24,589 nucleotides of DNA from JBEKYD01 sp049509915 (GTDB lineage: Bacteria; Acidobacteriota; Terriglobia; Bryobacterales; Bryobacteraceae). Shown in pieces: positions 1-7,527 of this stretch (position 1 is the first letter of the stretch; every line of letters starts with the position of its first letter). Under the pieces are notes generated by a model. The model was given only the letters and a program-made list of their open reading frames with translations. It searched no databases and was not told the DNA's origin. The stretch lies in the NCBI GenBank assembly GCA_049509915.1, contig JBEKZL010000084.1, positions 1-24,589 of the forward strand, read 5' to 3'. Both the position numbers and the translations under genes were made by a program.

Positions 1-43
1 AAACCGTCAGCAGTGTAGTTGATTCTACGGTCGCAACGCGCAT
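1..43 (-). CDS. KTSC-domain protein, 5' end only
   Basis: Only the first 14 codons are in the window (MRVATVESTTLLTV); the gene runs off the left edge. The ATG at 43-41 is well supported: a perfect AAGGAGG Shine-Dalgarno (complement of 51-57) lies 7 nt upstream, and a sigma70-like promoter lies further up. The V-E-S-T-x-L-x-x-V pattern is what I expect at the N-terminus of small KTSC-domain proteins, a family of roughly 60-70 residues of unknown or RNA-related function. With so few residues the family call is a recognition rather than a proof; the gene start itself is solid. Confidence 0.55.
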   Translation of the reverse strand, partial: MRVATVESTTLLTV

Positions 44-50
44 AGGACAA

Positions 51-64
51 CCTCCTTCTGGAGG
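51..64 (-). promoter_or_regulatory. Shine-Dalgarno embedded in a small hairpin
   Basis: On the minus-strand mRNA the sequence is CCTCC-AGAA-GGAGG, a perfect 5-bp stem with a 4-nt loop whose 3' arm is the Shine-Dalgarno core of the KTSC-domain gene. Folding would hide the ribosome binding site. The structure is directly visible; a regulatory effect is inferred. Confidence 0.45.
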
Positions 65-79
65 CATCAGCCCTAAAAC

Positions 80-108
80 AGAATAGCATTAAAATGCCGT
101 TAAGTGAA
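80..108 (-). promoter_or_regulatory. sigma70-like promoter of the KTSC gene
   Basis: Minus-strand -35 TTCACT (complement of 103-108), 17-nt spacer, -10 TATTCT (complement of 80-85) preceded by TGC, giving an extended -10. The spacer holds a 12-bp near-palindrome, GCATTAAAATGC (86-97), that could be an operator. Confidence 0.5.
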
Positions 109-109
109 C

Positions 110-489
110 AGTATTGGGACTAACCCGGATACTTCATCACCTCCACCCCCACGAATACCGCGATCCTTCGCGCTCGGCAAGAACCTCGTGTGATCAGAGC
201 AACTTGCGCGCCGGTTACAATACGCCGTGAGTACAATTACAATTCAGACGGTAACTACACACGAAATATGAGTTATCGATAACAACGTATTCAAACACGC
301 GCTCGCGAATATCGCGATGCAATTCCCGGGCTGTTCCCGCACATTCATATCGGAGATTTCATGGATTTTTTCGATTAGGTGGGCTATTCTGGCAGGCAGT
401 AAATAGTCCGTAGGCGGTCGGCAAGTGTATTTTTGCGACCGGTGCCTGCGACTAAATGCACGATCCGCACGGAGGGGGAGCTGTTTAGG
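110..489. other. AT-richer intergenic region with palindromes
   Basis: About 380 bp without a convincing gene; open frames here are short and lack family features. It holds a direct repeat ACAATT ACAATT (233-244), a perfect 12-bp palindrome (272-283) and a TCGCGA-ATA-TCGCGA element (303-317). It probably carries the upstream control region of the small secreted protein that starts at 490, but I could not assign its promoter with confidence. Confidence 0.5.
272..283. promoter_or_regulatory. 12-bp perfect palindrome, possible operator
   Basis: GTTATCGATAAC reads the same on both strands. It lies about 32 bp (centre to centre) from a second palindromic element, TCGCGA-ATA-TCGCGA at 303-317, roughly three helical turns away. 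The symmetry is seen directly; a protein-binding role is inferred. Confidence 0.3.
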
Positions 490-783
490 ATGCGCGCCAC
501 GAAAATCTTGTCTGCTTGCACCCACGGGAGACACACTGTCTTCCTGATCGGCTTTTTACTCGGCACCTTGCCGCTGGCCGGCGCTACTACAATATCTCCG
601 TCCGATTGCCAGCCGGCGACCGCGGACTCCACCGTTAGCCCAACCGCTTTGTTAGTGACAAAGATCGCCGCCCCCTCCGCCACGCCCGGGCTTTCGTCGC
701 TGACGCTGACGCTGACGGGACTTGTATTGGTGGGGGCGGGAACCATCGGGCGCCGCTGGACACGCAGGAAAGGCCGCTCCTGA
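490..783 (+). CDS. small secreted protein with C-terminal sorting-like anchor
   Basis: 97 residues from the ATG at 490, chosen over an in-frame ATG at 433 because GGAGGGGGAG (471-480) lies 9 nt upstream and the signal peptide then starts properly. Residues 1-30 form a signal peptide: basic start, hydrophobic FLIGFLLGTLPL, then a likely LAGA cleavage site. The C-terminus has a Pro-Gly, a hydrophobic helix (LTLTLTGLVLVGAGTIG) and a basic tail (RRWTRRKGRS). That tripartite layout resembles PEP-CTERM/IPTL-type sorting tails, although the canonical PEP motif is absent. The mature middle is only about 40 residues, with two or so cysteines at most. It faces the TPR-sulfotransferase tail to tail. Function unknown. 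Confidence 0.6.
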   Translation: MRATKILSACTHGRHTVFLIGFLLGTLPLAGATTISPSDCQPATADSTVSPTALLVTKIAAPSATPGLSSLTLTLTGLVLVGAGTIGRRWTRRKGRS

Positions 784-840
784 AACAGCTTCGCCGCGAT
801 AGAACGGCCGGCACATCGACGCCTATCTCTTCGCGTCGGA

Positions 841-3330
841 TCAAGCTTTGTGCGCGCCGTTGGCACCTGACACTAGCGGCGCGAGATCGGGCAGAATCTT
901 CTCTAACTCGGCGAGCAGCGGGGTGACGCCGCTTTCGTACCTGCGCCAACGCTGGAGCGAACTACGGAAAAGCGGCTTGCGCACCTGAACGGAACTGGCG
1001 GTCTTCACCGGCCGTCTGGTTTTATGGAAGCTGATGCAGCGATCGTCCCAGGGCAGGCCGCAATACTCGATCATCCGCCGGGCCTGGCCTTCCAGGTCGC
1101 CGACCACCTGCTCGTAAGAGACATCTAGGATTGCGCCCGGCGGAAGCACGCGCCGCCAGTGAGTCATGAGCTCGTCGTAATAGCGGTAAAAGCGCCCCAA
1201 TTCCGCCAGATCGTAAGTATAGTGGTGACCGAATGTGAACAACTTGGAATAGCAGGACACGCAGGTGTCCATCGGGTGGCGCATGGTATGGATGATCCTG
1301 GCGTTTGGCAACGCCAGGCGGATCAGGCCGATATTGAGGAAGTTGCCGGGCAGCTTATCGACGATCCGCACCTTCCCCCCCGCCACCGACGGCAGCCGTG
1401 CCAGGTAGGACTGGCCGATGCGCCGCAACCCGGCGCCGTCAACCGCGCGAGTGCACTCCGGATATTCCGCCGCCCGGCCGCCGGCATGGAACACGGCGCT
1501 GGCCGCCGCCTCGAAATCCATCAGTTCGCCGGCGCCATGAATTTGCGGATGGCTGGCGAGTATCTGCTCGATCAGACTGCTGCCGGAGCGCGGCATGCCG
1601 AGGACAAACACCGGAACCGGCGAGCCTTCGCCCTCGCCCAGAAAGCGATCGAGCAGCCCCTTGTCGAACACGGTCGAAACCCGCTCGAAAAGGTCGAGAA
1701 GCTTGGCTTCGTCGTAATCGATTTGCTTGCGTTTCAGACCGTTGCCCTGGAGCAGATGCTCCCAGGCACGCGCGTAATCTCCGGTGTCTTCGAAGGCTTT
1801 CCCCAGGGCGAAATGGATACGCATCGCCGTGCTTGCGGGCAAATCGTGCCTGCCGGCCAGCGCTTCCAGCACCGGCAGATCGGCATCGCCGGGAAGGTAG
1901 GACTTGATGTCGGCGCGATTCAGGTGAGCCTCTCCGAAGTCCGGCCTGATGGCGATGGCTCGCACGTAGTGCGCCATGGCATCGTCGAGCTTACCCTCGT
2001 CCTTGAAGATGTTTCCCAGGCTGTTGTGTGCGTCCGCGTGGTCGGGGTTAGCAGCCAGGGCGCGTTCAAGGTGGCTCATCGCCTCCGCAATCCTGCCTTG
2101 TTCCGCCAGCGCCGTACCCAGGTTGCTGTGGGCATTGGCATCGTTCGGCCGCAGCACGAGGACGCGCTCGTAGTGGGCAATCGCCTCCTTGACCCTGCCT
2201 TGCCCGATCAGCGCAACTCCCAGATTGTTGTGCAGGTCGGCATGGTCCGGGTTCACCGCCAGGGCGCGTTCGAGGTGGGCAATCGCGTCCGCGTTCCTGC
2301 CTTGCGCCATCAGCGCGGTGCCAAGGTTGTTGTGGGCATTTACATGGCGGGGGTTCAACTCCAGGGCGCGTTCGTAGTGGGCGATTGCGTCCGCCATCCT
2401 GCCTTGCGCCGCCAGTGCGAGACCCAGATTGCTGTGCGGATCCGGGCGGTCGGGATTCAGCTCCAGGGCGCGTTCGTAATGGGCGACCGCGTCCGCAAAC
2501 CTGCCTTGCGCTCCCAGTGCCAGGCCAAGATTGTTGTGCGCGTTCGCATGGCGAGGGTACAGGGCCAGGGCGCGTTCGTAGTGAACGATGGCGTCCGCGA
2601 CCCTGCCCTGAGCCGCCAGCGCGGTGCCCAGATTGTTGTGCGCGTCCGCGTAGCCGGGGTTTAGCTCCAGGGCGCGTTCGTAGTGGGCGATCGCGTCCGC
2701 AAACCTGCCCTGCCCGGCCAGCGCCAGGCCCAGATTGTTGTGAGCATTGGCATGCCCCGGGTCTAGCGCGACGGCGCGCTCCAGGTGGATCATCGCTTCC
2801 GCAACCTTGCCCTGCATTCCTAGCTCGGTGCCCAGGTTACTGTGAGCATTGGCCGAGTCCGGCCTGATCGCAACGGCGCTCCGGTAATGCCCTATCGCTT
2901 CGTCGCGCTTTCCTTGCTCACTTAGAATGACGCCCAGGTTGTTGTGCGCCTCGACGTAATCGGGTTTCAGGGTTAGGGCACGCTCGAATTGAGCCACCGC
3001 GTCCGCGACCTTCCCCTGCGACCTCAGGGCGTTACCCAGGGTGTAGTGATAGAAAGGAATGCCCTCCTTGATCCGGATTGCCTGGCCGATCCGGTCCACA
3101 GCTGCGTCGTAGCGGCCGCTCTCAAAGGCGATGAGACCGAGAAAGTACTGGCTGTCGGCGTGCCGGGGTTCGGCCGTCACAACCAGCTTGAAAAGCCGCT
3201 CCGCCTCGGCCTGCCGTCCCGCCTGGTGATGCCGCAAGGCATCGTCGAAAGTCGCTCGTATATCCGCAACCACTTCGTCACTGCGATTCAGGCTCTTACC
3301 TGTTCGGTGCGGTTTTCGATTCTTCGACAA
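841..3330 (-). CDS. TPR-repeat sulfotransferase
   Basis: 829 residues. Residues 31-471 are 13 tandem 34-residue tetratricopeptide repeats (LGxALxxQGRxxDAIAHYERAL pattern), then a linker and a sulfotransferase domain (about 570-800). The PAPS 5'-phosphosulfate loop is GMPRSGSSLIEQ near 578; the second PAPS-binding element is in KLPGNFLNIGLI followed by IIHTMRHPMDTCVS. Such fusions transfer sulfate from PAPS to a protein or glycan acceptor, with the TPR array as the docking surface; the acceptor here cannot be told. The start codon is TTG at 3330-3328; only a G-rich stretch serves as a possible Shine-Dalgarno, so the start is less certain than the gene. No signal peptide is visible, so a cytoplasmic location is likely. 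It is divergent from purU and not obviously in an operon. Confidence 0.9.
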   Translation of the reverse strand: MSKNRKPHRTGKSLNRSDEVVADIRATFDDALRHHQAGRQAEAERLFKLVVTAEPRHADSQYFLGLIAFESGRYDAAVDRIGQAIRIKEGIPFYHYTLGNALRSQGKVADAVAQFERALTLKPDYVEAHNNLGVILSEQGKRDEAIGHYRSAVAIRPDSANAHSNLGTELGMQGKVAEAMIHLERAVALDPGHANAHNNLGLALAGQGRFADAIAHYERALELNPGYADAHNNLGTALAAQGRVADAIVHYERALALYPRHANAHNNLGLALGAQGRFADAVAHYERALELNPDRPDPHSNLGLALAAQGRMADAIAHYERALELNPRHVNAHNNLGTALMAQGRNADAIAHLERALAVNPDHADLHNNLGVALIGQGRVKEAIAHYERVLVLRPNDANAHSNLGTALAEQGRIAEAMSHLERALAANPDHADAHNSLGNIFKDEGKLDDAMAHYVRAIAIRPDFGEAHLNRADIKSYLPGDADLPVLEALAGRHDLPASTAMRIHFALGKAFEDTGDYARAWEHLLQGNGLKRKQIDYDEAKLLDLFERVSTVFDKGLLDRFLGEGEGSPVPVFVLGMPRSGSSLIEQILASHPQIHGAGELMDFEAAASAVFHAGGRAAEYPECTRAVDGAGLRRIGQSYLARLPSVAGGKVRIVDKLPGNFLNIGLIRLALPNARIIHTMRHPMDTCVSCYSKLFTFGHHYTYDLAELGRFYRYYDELMTHWRRVLPPGAILDVSYEQVVGDLEGQARRMIEYCGLPWDDRCISFHKTRRPVKTASSVQVRKPLFRSSLQRWRRYESGVTPLLAELEKILPDLAPLVSGANGAHKA
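1918..3240 (-). repeat. 13 tandem 102-bp repeats encoding TPRs
   Basis: The TPR section is visible at DNA level as tandem 102-bp units, with recurring blocks such as AGGGCGCGTTCGTAGTGGGC on the plus strand. The central units (about 2150-2800) are closest to each other, consistent with recent unit duplication or gene conversion. Confidence 0.85.
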
Positions 3331-3430
3331 TAAACCCCCGGGCTCAGCCAGCGGACAGGTTACAACTGAGATACTTTGGTCTTCGCGGTAGTCTTAGTGC
3401 GGTCCTACTCCATTCTATACCCGTTCGCTT

Positions 3431-3444
3431 GCGGTACTTACCGC
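3431..3444. promoter_or_regulatory. inverted repeat in the purU/sulfotransferase divergent region
   Basis: GCGGTA-CT-TACCGC is a perfect 6+6 inverted repeat with a 2-bp centre. It lies about 110 bp upstream of purU and about 100 bp upstream of the divergent TPR-sulfotransferase gene. It may be an operator or a leader hairpin; no regulator can be named. Confidence 0.25.
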
Positions 3445-3553
3445 GACCGCCAGGAAGCGGTTGCCGCACCCGTTCCCGAACTTCCTTTTTGGTTCCGGCT
3501 CTGTCCGGCGCAACCTGCGTGGCGTGCGCACCGCGTTAAGCTGATGCTGAACC

Positions 3554-4402
3554 ATGAAGAATACCGCAGTCCTTCTGATCGACTGTCCGGACCGCAAAGG
3601 CCTGGTCGCCGCCGTATCGAGCCTCCTTTATCGATACGGGGCCAACATCACCCATGCCGATCAACATCAAGACCACGAAGCCGGGCTGTTTTTCATGCGC
3701 GTCGAATGGGCGCTGGAGGGATTCGATCTGGGTGCGTTCCGGGCGGAATTCCAAACCACCGCCGCCCAACTGCAAATGCAATGGCACCTGAAGCTGATGT
3801 CGGACGTTCCGCGGGTGGCCATCTTCGTTTCTCAACACCTGCACTGCCTGGTGGATATCCTACACCGGCAACAGGCCGGAGAACTCGCCTGCGCCGTTCC
3901 GCTGATCCTCGGCAATCACGGCAACGCGGAACCGCTGGCGCGATTCTATGGGGTCGAGTTTCGCCACATCCGGGTAAATTCCGAAACCAAACAGGCCGCC
4001 GAATTGGAGCAGCGGAGGCTATTATCGGCGGCGGGGATCGAGCTCATCGTGCTGGCCCGTTACATGCAAGTCCTGTCGCCGGAGTTCGTGGCCGAGTACC
4101 CGCAGCGAATCATCAATGTGCATCATTCCTTCTTACCGGCTTTCGTTGGCGCCCGGCCGTATCATGCGGCGTTCCAGCGCGGCGTGAAACTGATCGGCGC
4201 CACTAGCCACTACGTTACCCCGGCACTCGACGACGGTCCCATCATCGAACAGGACGTGGCCCGAATTTCCCATCGGGATCAGGTGGAAGACCTCATCAAG
4301 AAGGGCCGGGATATCGAGAAGGCCGTGCTCTCCCGGGCCATCGCCTGGCACCTGGAACATCGCATTCTGTGTTACGGGAACAAAACTGTGGTGTTCGATT
4401 AG
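3554..4402 (+). CDS. purU: formyltetrahydrofolate deformylase
   Basis: 282 residues, the normal length for PurU, which hydrolyses 10-formyl-THF to THF and formate and balances one-carbon pools for purine synthesis. Residues 1-85 form the ACT regulatory domain, beginning with AVLLIDCPDRKGLVAAVSS. The formyltransferase-fold catalytic domain follows (about 86-280), with ILGNHGN near 118, NVHHSFLPAF with the expected Asn188 and His190, and LDDGPIIEQ with the catalytic Asp226. All active-site positions I expect are present, so it should be functional. The ATG at 3554 gives the standard family N-terminus; no strong Shine-Dalgarno precedes it. It stands alone and converges on the ADOP permease with only 33 bp between stops. 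Confidence 0.95.
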   Translation: MKNTAVLLIDCPDRKGLVAAVSSLLYRYGANITHADQHQDHEAGLFFMRVEWALEGFDLGAFRAEFQTTAAQLQMQWHLKLMSDVPRVAIFVSQHLHCLVDILHRQQAGELACAVPLILGNHGNAEPLARFYGVEFRHIRVNSETKQAAELEQRRLLSAAGIELIVLARYMQVLSPEFVAEYPQRIINVHHSFLPAFVGARPYHAAFQRGVKLIGATSHYVTPALDDGPIIEQDVARISHRDQVEDLIKKGRDIEKAVLSRAIAWHLEHRILCYGNKTVVFD

Positions 4403-4435
4403 GGAGCGTCAATTCCTTAGTGCCAGACACTTCAC

Positions 4436-7081
4436 TCATTCGTAGCGGATCGACCGCAGCGCATCCAGCCTGGCGGCTCGTCTCGCCGGCACCAGCACAG
4501 CGACCATCGCTACCACCAGCAGCAGCACCGACACGCCGGCGAAAGTTGCGCCGTCCCGCGCACTTACTCCATACAGAAAACCGCTCAGGATGCGGCTCAC
4601 CAGGAAAGCCGTCCCCAGTCCGATGCCCAGCCCGATACCTGTCAGCCAGATCCCTTGGCGCGCCAGCAGCCGCAGCACGTCCCCCGGTTGCGCGCCGATC
4701 GCCATGCGAATGCCGATCTCCCTGGTTCGCCGCCGCACCGCGTAGCTCATCACCCCATACAGACCCACCGCCGCCAGTGCCAGCGCGATCGCGCCGAAAA
4801 TCCCGAACAGCGTGCCGCACAGGCGCGGCACCAGCAGCGCCCTGCCGGCGTGGTCTTCGATCGTCTCCACGTTGTAGACCGGCAGCGAGGGTTCCAGTTC
4901 GCGCATCCGCCTGCGAACCGGATCGATAACGCTGGCCGGCGCGCCCGCCGTTCGCACCCCCAGCACCACGCCGTACAGCCCCCAGAAGTAGCCGTACTCC
5001 CGTTCCAGCGAAACGTAGATCTGCGGCCGCGGCCCTTCGGTTGGCGTCCGCGACTTGGCGTTCCCCGCCACCGCGATCACCTCGTGCGGCATCCCCTCCC
5101 AGGCCACCACCTTCCCCACCGCGTCTTCGCCCGCGAACAGGCGCGCCGCCAGCGCTTCGTTAATCGCCGCCGGCGGCAGCCCGGGGCGTTGTCCGCTATC
5201 GAAATCCCGTCCCCGCACCAGCGGTATGCCCAGGGTTCGGAAGTATTGGGAGGTGACACCGTAGATATCCGCCACCAGAGGCGTGTTCGCTCCGGGCCGC
5301 GAAACACCGGCCGCGTTGGGCGCCAGGCTCAGCGGCATGGTATCCGCCAGTCCCGCCGATTCCACCTCGGGAAGCGCGCGCACGCGCTGCAGCAGGCTTC
5401 CGAACAAGTTCTCTGCCCGCGGGTTCGAATACCCGGCCGCTCGCGGATCGAAGCTCAACAACAGCACGTTGCGGGCGTTCATTCCCAGCGGAACCGACGA
5501 AGCGTTCTGCAAGCTCCGCAAAAACAGTCCCGCCGCCACCAGCAGAACCAGCGAAACCGCTACCTGCGCCACCACCAGACTGTTCCTCCAGCCAAACCGC
5601 CGCGGCCAGGTCCCTCCGCCATCCGCCTTCAACATCGACGTGAGCTCGACGCGCGTGCTCTTCAGGGCCGGCGCCAGGCCGAAACCTATGGCCGCGACTC
5701 CCGCCATGCCCGCCGTGAAAACCAGAACTCTCCAATCGATACCGAAATCGAGCGCGGCCGGAATCGGCAGCGCGCCCTGAAGCTTGCCCATAAGGCTGGT
5801 GGCGACCCATGCCAGGGCAATGCCGAAGGCGGCGCCGATGGCGGAAAGCAGCAGGCTCTCCGTCAGCAGTTGCCGCAATAGCCGCCGCCGACCCGCGCCG
5901 ATTGCCAGCCGCACGCCGATCTCTTGCTGCCGCGCAGCCGACCGGGCCATCAGCAGGTTGGCCACATTAGCGCAGGCCACCAGCAATACCAGCCCCACTA
6001 CCGCCATCAAAGTACCCAGCAGCGCTCTGGCCTGGTCCGGCGCCACACTCAGCGCGTCCGCCGCCACCAACCGCAGGTTTCGTTTCGAATTTCCCCGGGG
6101 GTACAGCCGGTCGAGACGTGTTTCGACGATTGCCAGCGCCGCCTGCGCGGCCGGCCGCGAAATGCCGCGCTTCAAGCGCGCCGTGACGAAGAGCCAGGCG
6201 TAGTTGCGATCCTGTTCGAGCGGACCCTGCGCGCCCTGTCCCAATTGTGTCACGGTCTCCGGATAAAGCCCCAGCGGAATCCAGAAGTCGGTTGCCAGGC
6301 CGCGTATGTTCCCGTGAAAGTTCAGCGGCGCGATGCCGATCACCACATAGTTCTTCTCGCCCAGGCTGATCGTCCTGCCGGCGATATGCTCGTCGCCGCC
6401 GAACTTGCGCTTCCAGAGCGAATCGGAAATGACTACCACTCTCGACCGGTTCTCCTCGCCGCGGAAGCCCCGGCCCACCGCCGGTTCCGCGCCCAGCACG
6501 GAGAAGTAGTTGGTCGACACCAATTGCCCCCAGAGGCGCTCGGGATTGGCGCCGCCGACCGAACGCGGCACCGACGGATAACTGGCCGCCACGTCTTCGA
6601 AGGCGCTCACCTGCCCTCGATAGTCCTCGAAATCCGGGTACGAAAGGCGTGCCGCGCCGTTGCTCTGGTGGAACGAACCTAATCGCTCCGGCTCGCGTAC
6701 CGGAAGGCTGCCCAGCAGCACCGCTTTTACCATGCTGAAGACGGTCGTGTTGGCGCCAATCCCCAACGCCAGCGAGACCACCGCCGCGGCCGCGAAACCC
6801 GGGCTGCGGCCGAGAGCGCGGCACGAGTACCTCACATCGCGCGCCAGGTCTTCGAGCCAGCCGATCTGCCACGCCGCCCGGGTTTCCTCCCGCGCGCGCG
6901 CTCCCGATCCGAATTCGCGCCGAGCCTCCACCAGCGCCCACTCCCGCTCCACCCCGCTCCGCTCCAGTTCATCCGCCCGCGCTTCGATGTGGAACTGAAT
7001 CTCCCGCTCCAGTTCGTCATCGAACCGTTGCCGCCGCGCCAGATACCCGATGCGATTGCCGATTTCCTTTTTCAAAGACAT
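4436..7081 (-). CDS. ADOP-type FtsX/MacB permease
   Basis: 881 residues with the acidobacterial duplicated orphan permease layout. A cytoplasmic prefix domain (1-80, rich in Glu/Arg, FDDELEREIQFHIEAR) is followed by TM1 near 97-122 and a first MacB-like extracytoplasmic domain (to about 340). The first FtsX domain (355-475) contains QEIGVRLAIGAGRRRLL, and a second TM plus periplasmic domain (500-750) precedes the second FtsX domain (760-875) with REIGIRMAIGAQ. ADOPs are internally duplicated permeases usually lacking a neighbouring ATPase; none is present here. Substrate unknown. The ATG at 7081 is 18 nt after the padR stop with a G-rich site upstream, so the two are one operon. The tail ends with the usual basic PARRAARLDALRSIRYE. 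Confidence 0.92.
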   Translation of the reverse strand: MSLKKEIGNRIGYLARRQRFDDELEREIQFHIEARADELERSGVEREWALVEARREFGSGARAREETRAAWQIGWLEDLARDVRYSCRALGRSPGFAAAAVVSLALGIGANTTVFSMVKAVLLGSLPVREPERLGSFHQSNGAARLSYPDFEDYRGQVSAFEDVAASYPSVPRSVGGANPERLWGQLVSTNYFSVLGAEPAVGRGFRGEENRSRVVVISDSLWKRKFGGDEHIAGRTISLGEKNYVVIGIAPLNFHGNIRGLATDFWIPLGLYPETVTQLGQGAQGPLEQDRNYAWLFVTARLKRGISRPAAQAALAIVETRLDRLYPRGNSKRNLRLVAADALSVAPDQARALLGTLMAVVGLVLLVACANVANLLMARSAARQQEIGVRLAIGAGRRRLLRQLLTESLLLSAIGAAFGIALAWVATSLMGKLQGALPIPAALDFGIDWRVLVFTAGMAGVAAIGFGLAPALKSTRVELTSMLKADGGGTWPRRFGWRNSLVVAQVAVSLVLLVAAGLFLRSLQNASSVPLGMNARNVLLLSFDPRAAGYSNPRAENLFGSLLQRVRALPEVESAGLADTMPLSLAPNAAGVSRPGANTPLVADIYGVTSQYFRTLGIPLVRGRDFDSGQRPGLPPAAINEALAARLFAGEDAVGKVVAWEGMPHEVIAVAGNAKSRTPTEGPRPQIYVSLEREYGYFWGLYGVVLGVRTAGAPASVIDPVRRRMRELEPSLPVYNVETIEDHAGRALLVPRLCGTLFGIFGAIALALAAVGLYGVMSYAVRRRTREIGIRMAIGAQPGDVLRLLARQGIWLTGIGLGIGLGTAFLVSRILSGFLYGVSARDGATFAGVSVLLLVVAMVAVLVPARRAARLDALRSIRYE

Positions 7082-7099
7082 GCGCGTGCCCCCGTCGGT

Positions 7100-7435
7100 T
7101 CATGCCGACTTCATCACCAGCCGGATCGCCTGCACCAGCCGTTCAAACTGGCTCGATTCCCGCTGTAACTGTTTCTTGCCCTCCGCGGTAAGCCGGTAGA
7201 AGCGCGCCTTCCGGTTGTTCTCCGATATCCCCCACTCGGCCGCCAGCCATCCCTTCACCAGCATCCGGTTCAACGCCGGATACAGCGACCCGTCTTCGAT
7301 TTCGAGCCCCTCCCCGGAAGCCTCCCTGATCCGGCGCGCAATCGCGTAGCCGTGCAGCGGCCCCCGCCGCAGCGTTCGCAAAACCATCATGTACAGCGTT
7401 CCCGGCAGCAGCTCCGGGTATTCCGCCTGTTTCAT
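7100..7435 (-). CDS. PadR-family transcriptional repressor (acidobacterial type)
   Basis: 111 residues from the ATG at 7435. An in-frame frame extends to 7492, but AAGGAGG ends 6 nt before the 7435 ATG and MKQAEYPELLPGTLYMMVL is the standard family N-terminus. The winged helix shows GPLHGYAIARRI, the recognition part EIEDGSLYPALNRML, and the wing KARFYRLTAEGKKQL. PadR proteins of this group typically repress themselves and a downstream ADOP permease, and that arrangement is seen here. The C-terminus is a short dimerisation helix. The effector is unknown. A palindrome over its own promoter fits autorepression. Confidence 0.93.
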   Translation of the reverse strand: MKQAEYPELLPGTLYMMVLRTLRRGPLHGYAIARRIREASGEGLEIEDGSLYPALNRMLVKGWLAAEWGISENNRKARFYRLTAEGKKQLQRESSQFERLVQAIRLVMKSA

Positions 7436-7457
7436 GCGCCGCCTCCTTCCCTTGTCC

Positions 7458-7492
7458 GTACTATGTATAGCACCGAAAGGAAAGCAATGCAA
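7458..7492 (-). promoter_or_regulatory. padR-ADOP promoter with PadR-like operator
   Basis: Minus-strand -35 TTGCAT (complement of 7487-7492), 17-nt spacer, -10 TATACA (complement of 7464-7469) preceded by TGC. The imperfect inverted repeat GTACTATGTATAGCAC (7458-7473) covers the -10 and the expected transcription start. PadR repressors often bind such AT-containing palindromes with ATGTAT-like cores, so this is the best operator candidate in the window. Confidence 0.55.
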
Positions 7493-7513
7493 ACGCCCGC
7501 CGGGGTGGCGCCC

Positions 7514-7522
7514 TGCTAGAAT
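7514..7522 (+). promoter_or_regulatory. extended -10, probable leaderless promoter
   Basis: TGCTAGAAT is an extended -10 (TGn-TAGAAT) ending 5 nt before the ATG at 7528. Transcription would start at or next to the ATG, and no Shine-Dalgarno is present, which fits a leaderless mRNA. No good -35 is visible. Confidence 0.45.
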
Positions 7523-7527
7523 TTACC

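Noticed and set aside
1159..2664. Long open frame (501 codons) on the plus strand
   Set aside because: It is the antisense shadow of the TPR array; the repeat structure keeps stop codons absent, and the translation has no family features.
4419..4431. AGTGCCAGACACT between purU and the permease as a terminator or REP-like element
   Set aside because: The arms are only 4 bp and no second copy or T-tract was seen in the window.
5421..5436. tRNA T-arm-like GGGTTCGAATACCC
   Set aside because: It lies inside the well-supported ADOP reading frame, with no acceptor stem, D-arm or anticodon arm around it.
4655..5881. Long plus-strand open frame (408 codons)
   Set aside because: Antisense to the ADOP permease, with Arg/His/Gln-rich, non-domain sequence typical of a high-GC shadow.
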